From Collybia mongolica (Eukaryota; Basidiomycota; Agaricomycetes; Agaricales; Clitocybaceae): a DNA stretch of 64,000 bases. Position numbers and translations under genes: made by a program. Shown here one piece after another: positions 1 to 11,781 of the stretch (position 1 is its first letter; every line of letters begins with the position of its first letter). The DNA lies in NCBI GenBank assembly GCA_013420905.1, contig JAAXNY010000011.1:1116001-1180000 (forward strand). Direction: 5' to 3'. The notes under the pieces are model-generated. The model worked only from the letters and a program-made list of their open reading frames with translations. It did no database searches and was not told the DNA's origin.

Positions 1-504
1 TCTGTCTCCTGTAGGTGTGGTGCTCCCCTGGAAACTGTACAACACATCCTCTACAACTGCCCACAACATGGACAGGAAGACAAACCCAGATGCCAGCTGC
101 GCTATGTGTGGTTGGTCAACTTCCTCTCAGAGAATGAGAGCGCTTTTGCATTTGATGTTCCCTAGTCCTAAACAGGCTAGGGGCAGTACTCAGTGTTCTA
201 AGTGACAGCTATAGGGTGCTCCCTGCCCAAATGTGCAAACCTGGATAATCAGTGGACTTGAAGCCACCACCTGCTGTGGGGGGCCCACCCCCTGGCATAG
301 ATTGGCCCTTCCAGCCTGTGTACAATGAGCTCCAGCTCCATTCGCTAGTTCGACTCCAGTTGGGCAAGCATCCCAACTCTGCAGTGCTTTGTCACCTGCC
401 CCCCCTCCCCACTTCTCCAATTACTACTCGTAGTGACCAGCACATGTATTATGTATGGTTGGTATATAAAATGTTGACCCAAAAAAAAAAAAAAAAAAAA
501 AAAA
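1..504 (+). mobile_element. 3' end of a LINE (non-LTR retrotransposon), truncated by the window edge
   Basis: Frame 1 is open from base 1 to the stop at 163-165 (54 residues). It starts with a Cys/His cluster, C-x-C ... H-x4-C (CRC, then QHILYNC). This is the knuckle usually found after the RNase H domain at the C-terminus of LINE ORF2 proteins. A 3' UTR of about 310 bp follows, then an uninterrupted A24 at 481-504, as expected of a target-primed insertion. The stretch has few CG dinucleotides, unlike the LINE at 26163-30599, and a different tail (poly-A rather than TAA repeats). It is therefore another family and probably older. The start of the element lies outside the window. Confidence 0.72.
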
Positions 505-1846
505 GGGAGCAACAGCTGAGGTGAGGGAACAAAATGTAACAGTATATCTACAGTGTAGGATAGGGGTGGTTCGGAAGGTGGACGGAACGTGTATGGTAAG
601 CATATCAAATGGTAAGGAGTGTTTCGGAACTGATGGCTCTTGGGTATAGCACACCACATGGACGATGGCACCTTGGCATCCAACAGCTAATTGTGCACAA
701 GGTGGGGTGTGATGCTGGCAGTTCCTGTGTCAAGTGCATGCTCAGACCTGGGATGGGGAAATTAGCAAACAGAAGTAATAGAAGAAGACACTTACACAGT
801 TAGGTGCACTGGGGCACCCTGGGTGTTGGTGGCCATATCTTCCTTGTCTTGGGTTCCTGAGGTTTTCCTGGGGGGATGCACTGCATGGTGAGTGTGTAGG
901 TGAGTGGTATTGTGTGACTCACCTCCATCTGCCCCTTGGGGCACCCTTTCCTCATATCCCCTTGTTCCATGTCCTTTTCCACCCTTTGCCCCACTTCCCT
1001 GGGCATTGTAGTCTGTACTGATTTATATTATTTATATGGTGTCCTTGTGGACATTGCATGGAGTCTGCACAGAGTCTGCACAGGTTATGTGGCTTAGTGT
1101 AAAGACCTCTCAATGTCAAACGGAGCAGAGGGCAAAGATCGGGGATACTGAAATGAGGTGACAAAAATGATAAGATAACCTTTGGTATTATTGAATTGAA
1201 GATATCCAGGTAAATGCGCATGGGAACATGACAAATGAGATATTGGAGGGAGATATTTTGAGCTCCAGGTTCAAGATTCTCTCACCAGAAAACAGCTTCC
1301 ACAAGATTTGAGCATTGGGAGAGCCCACATAAATGGCATACTGAATGACAGAAGACGGCCTTGCGTATTCTATTTACAGGCAAATTCGATGATTGGCATT
1401 GGAGATGCCTGAAGGTGGATGAGCTATCCAGCAATGTCACTAAGTAGCAAGCGGAGAGAAAGGCCAACGTTTGTCCACGGACTCATATTAAACCTTGCCC
1501 ATCCATCACCTGAAGAACAACTTGAATTTACACTCGATCAACTCCAGCATCTCACCAGCACCCAAAAGACGTCGCGCTCCAGATCCACTATCGATCCTTT
1601 GCTTCGCTCTGGGGTCTCGTAAATGATGGATACGAACAGCAAACACACTTTTGTCGACTTGCGAGGCGCACCGGCATAAGATGCATGATTAGAAAACAAC
1701 TTCCAACATGAAATAAAGTGAGCAGATCAAATCACACTAGTGCTACTGGTGTACGAGAGTGTCACAATATAAATATACCCAAGCTTAGGTCTGTTGGCGA
1801 ACAAAAGTGCTCATGGTACGTACATTGCTAAAAGAACTAATCTAGC
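505..1846. other. gene-poor stretch, CpG-poor decayed repeat-like DNA at its start
   Basis: No convincing gene. Bases 505-1280 are rich in TG and CA with few CG, like the neighbouring LINE remnant, so this is probably old methylation-decayed repeat DNA. From about 1280 the composition becomes ordinary. A 67-codon ORF at 1419-1622 shows no recognisable domain and no splice context that joins it to anything. Confidence 0.5.
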
Positions 1847-3019
1847 TCAAGCGCCCAAGAGTTGTAGGCGCCCTTGAATGTACCGACCCGCATCCGAAAC
1901 CTGATGCAATACGTTAGCTCGTGTGCACGATATCACGCGAAAGTTCAGCGTTAACGCACCGAGTGTGTACACTCGCTGTACTTCTGCAAAACCAACTTCC
2001 ACTGCACCAGCGCTTTCTCGGCCATCCACTTCGAGGACGGGTCCTCCAGCCAGTCCTGACTGGTCGCCCCCAAGGCCGTGAGTTTGTCGCGTGTCTCGGA
2101 CCAGTACCGAATCTGAACTTCTGTCGCACGTTTCGCACTCTCGACGACGGTCTTGAGGTACCGTACATCATTCAGAGAGTGATGCAGGATATCCCTGAGG
2201 TGTTTGCCTATAATTAACAGTCAGTATTTCGAAGTAGATACTTAGAAAAAACCGCACTTTCTTGGACGACCCCGTTATCTTCGATAGCCATATTTCCTAG
2301 CCCAATAGCCAAAGGTGCGACGAGAGGGACAAAGGGTGTCAATACTGCAAAAAATACAGCGAGAGCACTTTCGTCATCCCGGGCATCCCTGGCCCTCTCA
2401 ATCTCGGCCTCAACGGCCGTAATATAATTAGATATGTATACGTCGTCATTGTTGAGATTAAGCTCTAGCTATCAACGATATGAGAGTTAGTATCAAAATC
2501 CACCAAAGTACGCGTATGGCTGACCCGGTCCACGTCAGTCTGTACAGTTCCGAAGAAAGTGTGCATCTCTTTCGCATTCTCCAATAGCGCGCCCACACGC
2601 CTGGCGAGCGGCTCAACCATCTCTCTCACATGGTGGGGCTGGACTTTCCCCGCGATTAATCGCTCGATGTTGTAGATGTAATCCGTAGCCACGACGTATC
2701 CGGCGCGGGAATAATCGGTGCCTCGTTCAATGCCCACTGTGAATTTGGCACTGATATCGGTGAGAGCGGTGACGGCTGCAAGGCGCCTCCGGTTGATTTC
2801 AGGATCAGAAGAGTCCCTGCCATTAATGAGTAAGATCAGAGTGCTGCCCCGACAAAGGGGGATTGCCTACTTGTTTTTCATGGACAACGCACTGTCTGCG
2901 ATGGACTTGGCGGTTGCCAGACCAGTGCAAAAGTCGTTGAGTGTATCAGGATCGGGAGCGGAGGTAGTGATGGCATAGGATGCAGATAGAAGCCCTAATA
3001 GTGGGACAAGAATATGCAT
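1847..3019 (-). CDS. secreted helical protein of unknown function, tandem paralogue A
   Basis: Multi-exon minus-strand gene. ATG at 3019 opens a signal peptide (MHILVPLLGLLSASYA) followed by a mature region with few cysteines. The exon at 2737-2465 carries a helical segment with the conserved block GYVVATDYIYNIE. An exon near 2372-2286 encodes a hydrophobic stretch of about 25 residues containing LTPFVPLVAPLAIGLG. The exon ending near 1960 is joined by an intron (donor GTGCGT, acceptor CATCAG) to a last exon beginning VSDAGRYIQG, with the stop at 1847-1849. The closest relative is the next gene, same strand and same exon plan. I do not recognise a family. Helices flanking a central hydrophobic hairpin occur in some pore-forming protein families (XaxA/ClyA type), but that is inference from architecture only. 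Confidence 0.72.
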
Positions 3020-3508
3020 TACTGTGGATTAGAACACGGTCCGGGTGGGGGAGTATGTGGAGGGTATGAGTGTCCCAGGAACGGGATTATAACGAAGGGC
3101 AGGGCTCGTAGAAGCATGATTGGCATGCCTGTCCTACGTGTTTAGCACTTCAATTGAAGGTATACACGTTGGCTTAGAGCGGGTATCACATCAAAAAAAA
3201 CACTCACATTAACACCCCATGATTGCGGGAAGCGCCCATTTCAAAAGCTGCGTTCAGGGATATAGGCGAAATGAGTGTGGGATAAGTGCGATGTAGTACT
3301 GGTTCCCGCGTTTTCGATGGGTACCTCCAGGATACTCGAGGGGCTTGGGCGAGAACAGAGATTCGGGGCTTCCCTAGAACCTGTGAAAAGAGGCCAGATA
3401 GGAACGATGATAAACCTTCGGAAAGAGATGCTTGAATTCTAAACGTACGGGAGACCGGGCTTTACATATGTCCAATGGTGGAAAGATTGCCCATGATTTA
3501 CACATAGC
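3020..3508. other. intergenic region between the tandem paralogues
   Basis: Promoter side of paralogue A and downstream side of paralogue B. No ORF or RNA gene recognised. Confidence 0.5.
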
Positions 3509-4692
3509 TCAGGAACCGCTTTGGTCCAATAATTGTAGACGTCCTTGAATGTAACGGCCAGCATCGGAAACCTTGCGCACAATAGGTCAGCATTCTCAGT
3601 GACCCCATGCAATATTTTTTTATTGACAACATACCGAGTGTGAGCACTCGCTGTATTTCTTCGATACCAACTTCCACTGGACTAATGCTTTCTTGGCCAT
3701 CCGTTTGGAGATTGGATTCTCGAGCCAGTCACGACTAGCTGCCTCCAAGGCCATGAGATTGTCGAGTGTCTGGGACCAGTACTGAATTTGAGCTGCCGTC
3801 GCGAGCTTTGCACCCTCGACGACGGTCTTGAGGTACCGCACATCATTCAGGGAGTGCCGAAGGTTATCTCTGATAGATATACCTATAATGAAAGATAAGT
3901 AGTGAAAGTAGAGTTAAAGAAGCAACGAACTGTAATCAAGGAACGTATCATCTTGAATAGCAAAACCTACCAAACCAAGTGCCAAAGGGGCAGCAGCAGG
4001 TATGATGGGTGTTAACGCCGCACAGACAAAAGCAAGAGCCACCTCCGTGTCGCGGCTATTCCTGGCTGTCTCAATCGAATCTTGAGTAATTGTAATACGA
4101 CCTGATATATAGGCATCATCATCATTGAGATCAAGTTCTACCTGTAGATGGGGAAGGAGAAAATGTCGGCATGGATCCCGGCCGAGCGTGCTTGCAGCTC
4201 ACCCTATCCAAATAGGTTTGTATATCTCCGAAGAAAGTGTACATCTCTTTCGCGTTTTTATCCACAACCCGGGCAAGAGGTTCAACCATCTCTTTCACGT
4301 CGTCAGGGTGTAAGCTTCCTGCGGTGTATTCCTCGATGTTGTAAATGTAATCCGCTGCCACCACAAATCCAGAGCGGGAAAAGGTAGTGCCCTGTTCGAG
4401 GCCCACTACAAATTTGGAACTGATGTTGACAAGAGCGTTAACGGCTGCAAGACGCCTCCGGTCAATTTCGGGGTCAATAGAGGCTCTGTCGTTGAGGGTA
4501 AGAGTTGAGCGCTGTCTCGGTATATGAAGAGTAGAGCGTTTACTTTTTGTTCATTGAAAAAGCGCTATCCGTGATGGGGGTGGCCAGTGTCAGACCAGTG
4601 CACAATTCGTCGAGCACATCCGAATCAGGGGCGGACGTTGTGATAGCATAGGACGCAGATAAAAACCCTAACAGCGGGACGAGGATATACAT
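3509..4692 (-). CDS. secreted helical protein of unknown function, tandem paralogue B
   Basis: ATG at 4692 gives the signal peptide MYILVPLLGFLSASYA, nearly the same as paralogue A. Matching blocks follow in the same order: the TDIL/YIYNIE-type helix exon (4406-4190), a hydrophobic exon near 4050-3960, and the exon 3841-3640 with KTVVEGAKLATAAQIQYW. The last exon has VSDAGRYIQGRLQLL and stops at 3509-3511. The last intron begins GTATGT after a serine codon and ends GCAAG. The C-terminus is a few residues longer than in A. The pair is a tandem duplication that has diverged clearly at protein level, so it is not recent. Function is unknown; both products are predicted to be secreted. Confidence 0.72.
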
Positions 4693-5782
4693 CGCTCTGG
4701 ATTGGAGACGGTATGGGAGAGGTGAATTGTGCGGCGTTATAAAGAGAAAGGGGTGCAAATAATTGTAATGAGCGCGCCAAACAGGTGTGTTCGAAGTGAT
4801 AATTAGATCGTCACATATCGGCCAAACCGAGTATTGTATCAATAGCACACTCACATAACACCCCACTGTGGCGGAAAGCGCCCATTTAGAGAGCTGCGAT
4901 CACGAAGAGCGAAATGAATGTTGAGAGTTGTGAAATAACAGGGTTTACTTCGAAAGGGGTGCCACCTGGTGTGATCAAGAGGAGATAAGCTCGGGAAGTC
5001 TCCTATAGGAACTGCAAATCCGTGTCATTATTGTGCGAGGTTAAGGCAGTCATGGGTACACCGTCCAAGCAGATCCGGCGTACGAATCGCGAGCTTACCG
5101 TGACTGACCTTGATGGGTCCATGAGGCGTACGCAGGTGTGGGTCACCCCACCCGACTGGAAAACCGGCCCGTACTCCGATTGAGTTGCCGAGCTTGGATC
5201 GATGACGCCACGACAGCCCCACGGCAAAACTGACGAATGCAAAGCCATCGGCTTTAAGTCGTGCACTCGGATAGACACCTCACCATCATGTTTTCAGAGG
5301 CGAGCGCAGTACCAGGATGGGCTAGGATAGTTCGAAGTTACAGTAAGATCCAGGGTATGATATTGTGTTGGGGAATACGTACTACATAAAAATTCCGTTC
5401 GTTTCTTGCATAAGCTCAAATTGTATTCTAGAAGAGACAAGTACCTAGCCAGAACTCATGGTGATTGTCAGCAACACTATGGGGTGCGCACATCGTGCAC
5501 AGTGGATTGTACAACAACGGAGTGCAGGAGAAAGAAAGAACTATCCAGTATTGGGGGGAGTGGATGTTGGCTAGCCTTCCCTGGCTTTGTTGTCGCCTGT
5601 CATCTCGAGAGGTGTAATACTTTGGCGATGGGGATTAGGCATTTCTTAGATTATTCGAGGGATAGAGATTGTATTGGCTTTATTTGATATACGTTCTAAT
5701 AATGGAAGCCTGGTGGGGGTGTGAGGAGCAGCAAGCCGAGCAAGAAGAATAAACGCACAAGTACCATACAGGGAAAACTTGC
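4693..5782. other. intergenic region with unsupported ORFs
   Basis: Holds the promoter side of paralogue B and a GC-richer patch at about 5030-5280. That patch is open in two minus-strand frames but has no recognisable domain or signal. A plus-strand ORF at 5406-5687 is Cys-rich by chance composition and has no supporting feature. Confidence 0.4.
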
Positions 5783-6261
5783 CTAATTCTTATGGTTCTT
5801 CTCCAAGTCTTCCCTCTCTTTCTCGAGACGTTCCTGCACAAGGTTGTTATTGAAATGAGACCCAGATCAGCAGCGCGTGTACTGACCAGTTCGAGTTTCT
5901 TCTTCTCAATCTAGGAGGTAGGAACATATAAATAAGCAGCCTGGAGGCGTAATGTGACAACATACATTATCCCTCATCTTTTGTAGAAGTTCTATTTCAT
6001 GACGATGGGCATACTCATCTAAACTCAATTCAGGTTTTAGGACAATAAGACTGGAGGAGTTCAATCACTTTCGTGAGCCCGTTCTTTCTCGCTGCAAATT
6101 CAGTGAGACATGCTCAGTGCCGGAGAAACACGCGTTGCGCTAAGAGCTCACTTAAAACCTTTCGACTGCGCTACACTTCCTTCAACTTGGCTCGACTTGA
6201 GCCGCATAGGCACAAAGACGAGCTGGGGAACACGACGGACAGTGGTGATACGGGCAAGCAT
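5783..6261 (-). CDS. INH1: mitochondrial F1-ATPase inhibitor protein (IF1)
   Basis: Five short exons on the minus strand (6152-6261, 6069-6091, 5966-6018, 5887-5910, 5783-5833; introns 50-60 bp) sum to 261 nt, 86 residues, typical of fungal IF1. The first 22 residues are basic and lack acidic residues (MLARITTVRRV...), a mitochondrial presequence. Residues 36-60 carry the inhibitory signature FNEKERAHENEYAHRHEIE, matching the family pattern F-x-K-R-E-x-A-x-E-x2-Y. The remainder is a charged coiled coil (QKMRDN, IEKKKLELERLEKERE) of the kind used for dimerisation. IF1 blocks ATP hydrolysis by ATP synthase when the membrane potential collapses. It is divergent from and only 105 bp away from the gene for ATP synthase subunit h. 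The small exons explain why no long ORF is present. Confidence 0.88.
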
Positions 6262-6366
6262 GGTGGTTGATGAATTTCAGGTTGAGTCGTTGCTTTGGGT
6301 GGAACTGAACACGGGGTCACACCTTGTGACATAAAAGTCACGTCACATCCTTGCTTTTGCACCACC
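6262..6366. promoter_or_regulatory. bidirectional promoter of IF1 and ATP synthase subunit h
   Basis: Only 105 bp separate the two divergent start codons. The segment holds four GTCAC pentamers: an inverted pair GTCACACCTTGTGAC at 6316-6330 and a direct pair GTCACGTCAC at 6337-6346, the latter resembling a CRE/ATF-type site. Such dense clustering suggests a binding site shared by two genes acting on the same enzyme. The factor is unknown. Confidence 0.55.
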
Positions 6367-6890
6367 ATGTCAACTTTCCTCAGGCAGGCAAACAGCGTCG
6401 TACGTTATCCGTTTCACTATACAACGTGCTTGTTCACTAATATATACCGTAGGCTCGCAATGTTTCGCGTGTTAGGGCCTTTGCGTCCACCAGCGCATCC
6501 CGCAAGGGTGAGTCCAATTTCAACCCGGTCAAGATTTATTTCCGAATACACCCGCAGACCTCGTCCAGGACCTATACCTCAGCCAAATAAAAGCGTACAA
6601 GCCTGCACCCCCTGTAAGTCGTTATGAGCTCGGAAATCCCTGCAGAATTTCACGCAAAGCAGGCCAAGGACGCACACGTCGGAGTTGTCAAGGCCTACTC
6701 TCTACCACCCTCCCCCACCGCTCCGTCACTTCCCTCTGACCTCGCTGCAGAGCTTGCTGCATATGATGCAGTAGAACCCACAAAAGTCGAGGTTGCCGTG
6801 GCTTCTGGTTCTGCTGAAGAGGTTGCGGGAGCCGAGGCGTACCTTAGCTTCCTTGAGGCGGATCTCCCTAAGCTCGAGGCCCACCACTAG
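6367..6890 (+). CDS. ATP14: mitochondrial ATP synthase subunit h
   Basis: Four exons (6367-6399, 6453-6507, 6558-6613, 6663-6890) sum to 372 nt, 123 residues. The N-terminus is a presequence (MSTFLRQANSV, ARNVSRVRAFASTSASRK). The mature protein begins with KDLVQDLYLSQIKAYKPAPP, the conserved start of fungal subunit h, followed by AKDAHVGVVKAYSLPPSP and an acidic, Ala-rich tail. Subunit h is part of the peripheral stalk of the F1Fo ATP synthase in the inner membrane. The third intron uses the acceptor at 6661-6662. A nearer AG at about 6646 would break the frame. Confidence 0.87.
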
Positions 6891-7155
6891 ACATTTTATT
6901 TGTACACCGGTGCATAAATAGATGAATTGGCCATTATTCGGACATGGTCCATTGAGTGGCGCAAAATGCCCGGCTCAATTTTATCTTCAGCCCTCATTAC
7001 TTCAGAATAACCTGGTATAAACAATTTGATAAGGTGAGGTACATTATTATTATCTTAATGTGGAAGTGCGGTGATGAGTGGCAGATATTGGACGCATAAA
7101 TAGCGATGAATCTAGGCTGAGGATGAGAAAGCAATGCGAACGAGGAAGTAGAGAT

Positions 7156-10100
7156 CTATGAGAAGAAATACTGTGAACCCTTAATAGTCTCAACCTTGAA
7201 GCCACCCTTCTTCGGTAACGGTGGTAGGAGGTCAGTCAGATTTACGAACTTGCCCATTAGCTCAATTGCAGCCCTGTCTTCTTCAGCCTTCCTTCTCCTT
7301 GAGGCTTGAGTGCGGGGGCTATCATATTCGTCCTCGTCTTCCTCGTCAGATTCTTGATCCTCGAGGACACTCAGGAGCTTTTGTATCTCAGGGTCTGAGT
7401 TGGGGCTCGCTTCGACATCTGACACGGATGCCTCTTTGCTAACGCTAGCCACAATGTTTCCCAGCTTGTTGGCCTCCGATTCGTCGACCATAGGTTTCTC
7501 GGTATCAGATATTACCAAAAGGTCCTTGATGGCCTGGAGAGTCATCGCTTGTTTGGGGGTAGCGATGATCCTTGCGCCAGCGGTGTGCAGTTGAGAAATA
7601 AGCTTCCCACTGCGAAGGTGTACGAGGGGAACTTTGTATCCCTTATAACGCTCCAAGAACTAGGTACAGGAAGAAAAAATGAGCGAATGGAGAGGAAGCG
7701 CGTTAGTAGGACTGACCTCAGCTTGGAGTTTTTCCAAAACTTCGGAGGAGTGTACAGCGATGAAGGTGTCTCGAATGATTTCGGACATCTTGTCAATACT
7801 GGCGGCGTGAGTCCAGTAAGAGTCATGGACGGAAGCAAACGTCAACCCTTGAGTCTACAAGATGCGTCAGACGAGGGCGACACTACAATAACGTAAACAT
7901 ACTCGGCATTCCAGGGCAGTCAACATCATGTGCGTTGCGTCGAGGCTGTGGATGAAATTGGGGGGGAAAGCAGAAGCTTGTTTCATGGAATTCACTGGAA
8001 AAGGATGAGCAATGAGTAAGCTTATTCCTATAGGAAACAAATTAGAGTGACGTACCTTCAGCTGGGGAGTTGGGATCCGAGATGTAAACAGTTTGTAAAG
8101 AAGTCATGATCTGTTTGCGATTCGCCTTGCGGTAAGGTTGAACAATCGGTAAACCCAGAGGTGTCGTCCAGACGACAGAGGTCATCTGCTCTTTTTTCAA
8201 CCGATCGAAGGGTAGCACCGTTTTAGTGTTACGTTTAGACGATTTGGTGTGCTCGGCCATTGCTTCAGGAAGGCGTTCTGCGGGAATGGACCTGGATATG
8301 AGGCGAGCGCTGAGATTGAGCCAGACTTGAATACTGGTGGCACCACTAAACAGATCGCCGATTGCCAACAAGACCTAGTATTAAGGTAATTAGTGTCTGT
8401 GCAAAACGGCTGTGAAGGAGTTTACCTTTTTGGCGAGGTAGGATGCGGCACCCCAACACTCTTCCTCGTTAAGGTCCTTCTTGTCCTTTAGTTGCTTCTC
8501 GATCTGTTCGCGAGCGCCGACGAATGTAACGCCATACACAGTTGTCATAACCTGTTTTCGCGTCAGTCCGGAACAGAAACGCTACTGTAGTACCAAAACT
8601 TACGGTCTGCTTCACGACCTTCCGGGAAATTTTGCCAACCAAGATTTTCGCGTACGGCTCCCCTTTTGCAGCCTCTTCTTCCAACATCTTCTCCACCATG
8701 TTGCCGACATGAGTATAAACATCAGACGGTCGGTCCCCAGCGCTCAGGTTAACTTGCGCGGCGCCGCGGTCGTCGCCTCCTAATGCAGCATAATGCTGAA
8801 GGCCATTACAGGTTCCGTCCTGATGAACGGGGAGGTCCGACATATATGCATGGGGGTTTTCCGACTCCAAGGCAGCATGGAGCTCCATGCAGGTAGCGAG
8901 ACACTGCCATGGATCGTCGGCTTTCGTCCACCAACGTCCACCCTATATCACAAGGCACAGTCAATAGATAATACAACAATCGAATCAACGGGACCTACAT
9001 CCAATGGGTGGAGAGCACTATCATAAACATCGTCAAGATGGTCCATCACAAAGTCTACTCGTTCATCAAAGTTGGCTTTGTCAAACCCATACAAATTGGC
9101 AAGATGGATTTTGAGCCATCGGAGCCCTCGTTCACCCAACGGCTGGGCTTCGCCGAATTTAAGTAATCCACGACTGAGATCGTCGCCAATGTGGTTGAGA
9201 TGGGGTGGGATGGGGTATGCCCGGCCGCGGAAATCCAAGTTGTGTGGGAGATAAATAGTGTCACCGAGGAACTGATGAGTATATTGTCAGTAACAGTGAA
9301 AATTAAAAAGACGAATCTGAGCTGACCGCTCGGGCAATCTCAATCTTATAATTAACATTGCAGCGCTCAGAGTGATTGTTTGCCTTGGCCTGGTTGTATC
9401 CTTTCATCCGTTGAATGTGGATGCTGCGTACTTTGATGTCAGTGTCCGCATTTGGAGGTGCCTCTGGTTCGGGTTTGTCGTAGACGGCCGGGGGGACCTT
9501 TCCCATCCTTTCCCCCGAGTTCCACACTTTGAGGACCACATCAAAAACTTCCTTGTTGATTTTCCAAGGAGTGCTCCCTAGAACATCTAGGCCTGCATAA
9601 ACGAGCTCGACGTTGCCGAGATCAGAAGCATGTTTCAGGTAGCTTTCCTGTTCCACCGAGTCCTTGAAACGCATAGCAGACGCTGGAAATCAAAAGACAT
9701 TTAATATAAGGTAAGAGTGCGGCAAGATTGCTCGTACTGGTATTGTATAGATATCCACCCTGATTATGGCCCAACCACGGCTTGGGTTTCACAAGCATTG
9801 GTAGATGCCGAGGGTGAAGCGTCTCTCGCAACCCGTCCTTCGAAATACGTTCAGACACAGTGGGGTTTAATCTGATAACCCCCAATTTCTGCCCTCGCAT
9901 GTACTCATACGTGTGATAAAACGCGGGCTGAACTTCCGAGCTGATGTGCAGATACGTTAGGAGAGATCGACCAAAGTAGTGCGCAGACTTACACTGATTT
10001 CCCTGATTTATCCACTACAGTCCTGGTAACTTCCGCGACATCCATTAAACATTCCACCAAGATACCACCAACTTTTGAACGAACAGGTTGTGTCCATGCC

Positions 10101-11781
10101 GTCGTCCAGCCCTCACCATCCGTCATATGCTTCGCTGCCGCGATGCGTCTCTCTTGCAAACTTCGATACCCCATATTCGAGAAATATCCGGTGTCGCCGA
10201 GACGGGGAGACATGGGAACATGGATCTTGTTGTTTCGACAAACCTGCGCTTTGTACTCGATCTCGACAGCTTTCCCTACCCCAATGAGTGCCCTCGTCGT
10301 CTTCATTCCGTCATATACACCGCCAGAGCCCTGAAGACGCATAACTTCAAGGATGGTAATGAGGGAAAGCCGTTCGGCCTTGACGAGTGATAGATACGGT
10401 GACAAAAGAGTAGAAACGGGTCTGACTCTTTTCAAATTCTTCTCGGCAGTGATAATAGCTTTGATTTCCTTTTCTAACCGCACTTTCAGTTTGGAATGCC
10501 AGTCCCACATCCACCGCTGCAAGTCGGCCTGTAGTAATGAGTTATTACCGAGTCCTAGTTCGGCAAAGAGGTCTGCCTGGTGCTTCAGACGCTCAACTGC
10601 GACATCGTAGACTGACTCCTCAAGCAGTTTTTGTCGTGAAGCAACGTCCTCGGGCAACACTCGACGTGCTAGAGTAACCTCAGCCAAATGTCGGCGAAGA
10701 TTATCCAAGTTGAAGGGGATCTCCATTTCGGGTTCTGTCTCTATTTCAGTGCCATCCTCCGATTTCTCTACAGATGTTTTCTGGATTAATGAAGGATTAG
10801 CGCGTTGCTGTTGGGTTAGACGCATACACAGTACCTTGATGCGAAGAACAGGAGTCGCTTCAGGTACATTATCCAAGGGGTCCGTAGTGTGAGTTCCAAT
10901 AACTTCAGCGTGACCGAGTTCAGAGACTATCTTCGACATATTCAGATGTACAGCAGCCTTGGAGAGTGTTTTGATGACTTCCGCAGCTTCTGACGACGAC
11001 GTGAATAATCTGTTTGATATAACGTGGGGCACAGAAATTTGGCGGTCGACTAAGCGAGTGAGAAGAGTAGTAGGAGGTACTGATTCTGCATGTATAACTG
11101 GATTGGCAGATTCTGGGCCAAATCTGCGGAAGTGTTAGACCTAGCAACACCCTACAAGAAGCCGACCCACCTGTGCCAAGTGAGTAGCATCGCCGCATAG
11201 GTACTAGCATTAGGGTCGATCTTTTCCTTCCCACTTTCCACAGCATCGTACAGCTCCCACGCGTTCTCAACCCAATACTCTTTATTATCAGCCTCTTTCG
11301 TCGTCGCCAGGTTGAGGTATGCCTCCAAGAAAGCATTATACACACGGACTTCCAGTGCGGGGTTGCCAACTTTTTCACGCATGCGATCAAAGATATTCTT
11401 GGCCCGAGGAACGTCATACATGTTGTGTAGACATGCATCCATTACGGCAAGTAAGTCCTGTGTTGGTGAATCCGTGTACCATAGATCATTTATGTCTGAC
11501 GACCGGCCACTTGGTAGAGGCGTTGGCAAGATCGTATATGGAACTCTACGCTTCAAAAACCTCTCTAGTTCGTTTCCTAGCGTGTCAGTGCGTGCTTCTA
11601 ACGGTGTCTCTGGTGTGGGGTGTTGGAGGAAGTTTGGGTAATCCTGTCTATGAACTTGGGGAGTCGCGAGCGCTGCATTGACCCTTTTTGATGGAGTTGA
11701 ATAGAGACGGAAAGGGCGAGGAAGGGACTGACGAGACGACAGTAAAGTGGTCTCAAGTCGCTGAGCTGCTCGCGGTATCAT
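7156..11781 (-). CDS. RPO41: mitochondrial DNA-directed RNA polymerase (T7-type)
   Basis: About ten exons. ATG at 11781 opens a presequence ([18 protein letters not shown]) and a PPR-like N-terminal region (11440-11180, helical pairs such as AKNIFDRM). The long exon 11032-9989 holds the N-terminal and intercalating-hairpin part. The single-subunit polymerase core follows with its signatures: DFRGRAYP (about 9235-9215), the first catalytic Asp in [10 protein letters not shown] (about 8822-8793), RKVVKQT with the catalytic Lys (about 8620-8600), TVYGVTF with the nucleotide-selecting Tyr (about 8540), and HDSYW with the second catalytic Asp (7827-7813). The C-terminus LLPPLPKKG...YFFS matches fungal RPO41. 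An acidic stretch rich in Asp/Glu/Ser sits just before this tail. The enzyme transcribes the mitochondrial genome. Confidence 0.93.

Noticed and set aside
5003..5278. Overlapping minus-strand ORFs of 91 and 64 codons
   Set aside because: No family resemblance or signal. The GC-rich patch may be part of an unseen repeat, but nothing in the window matches it.
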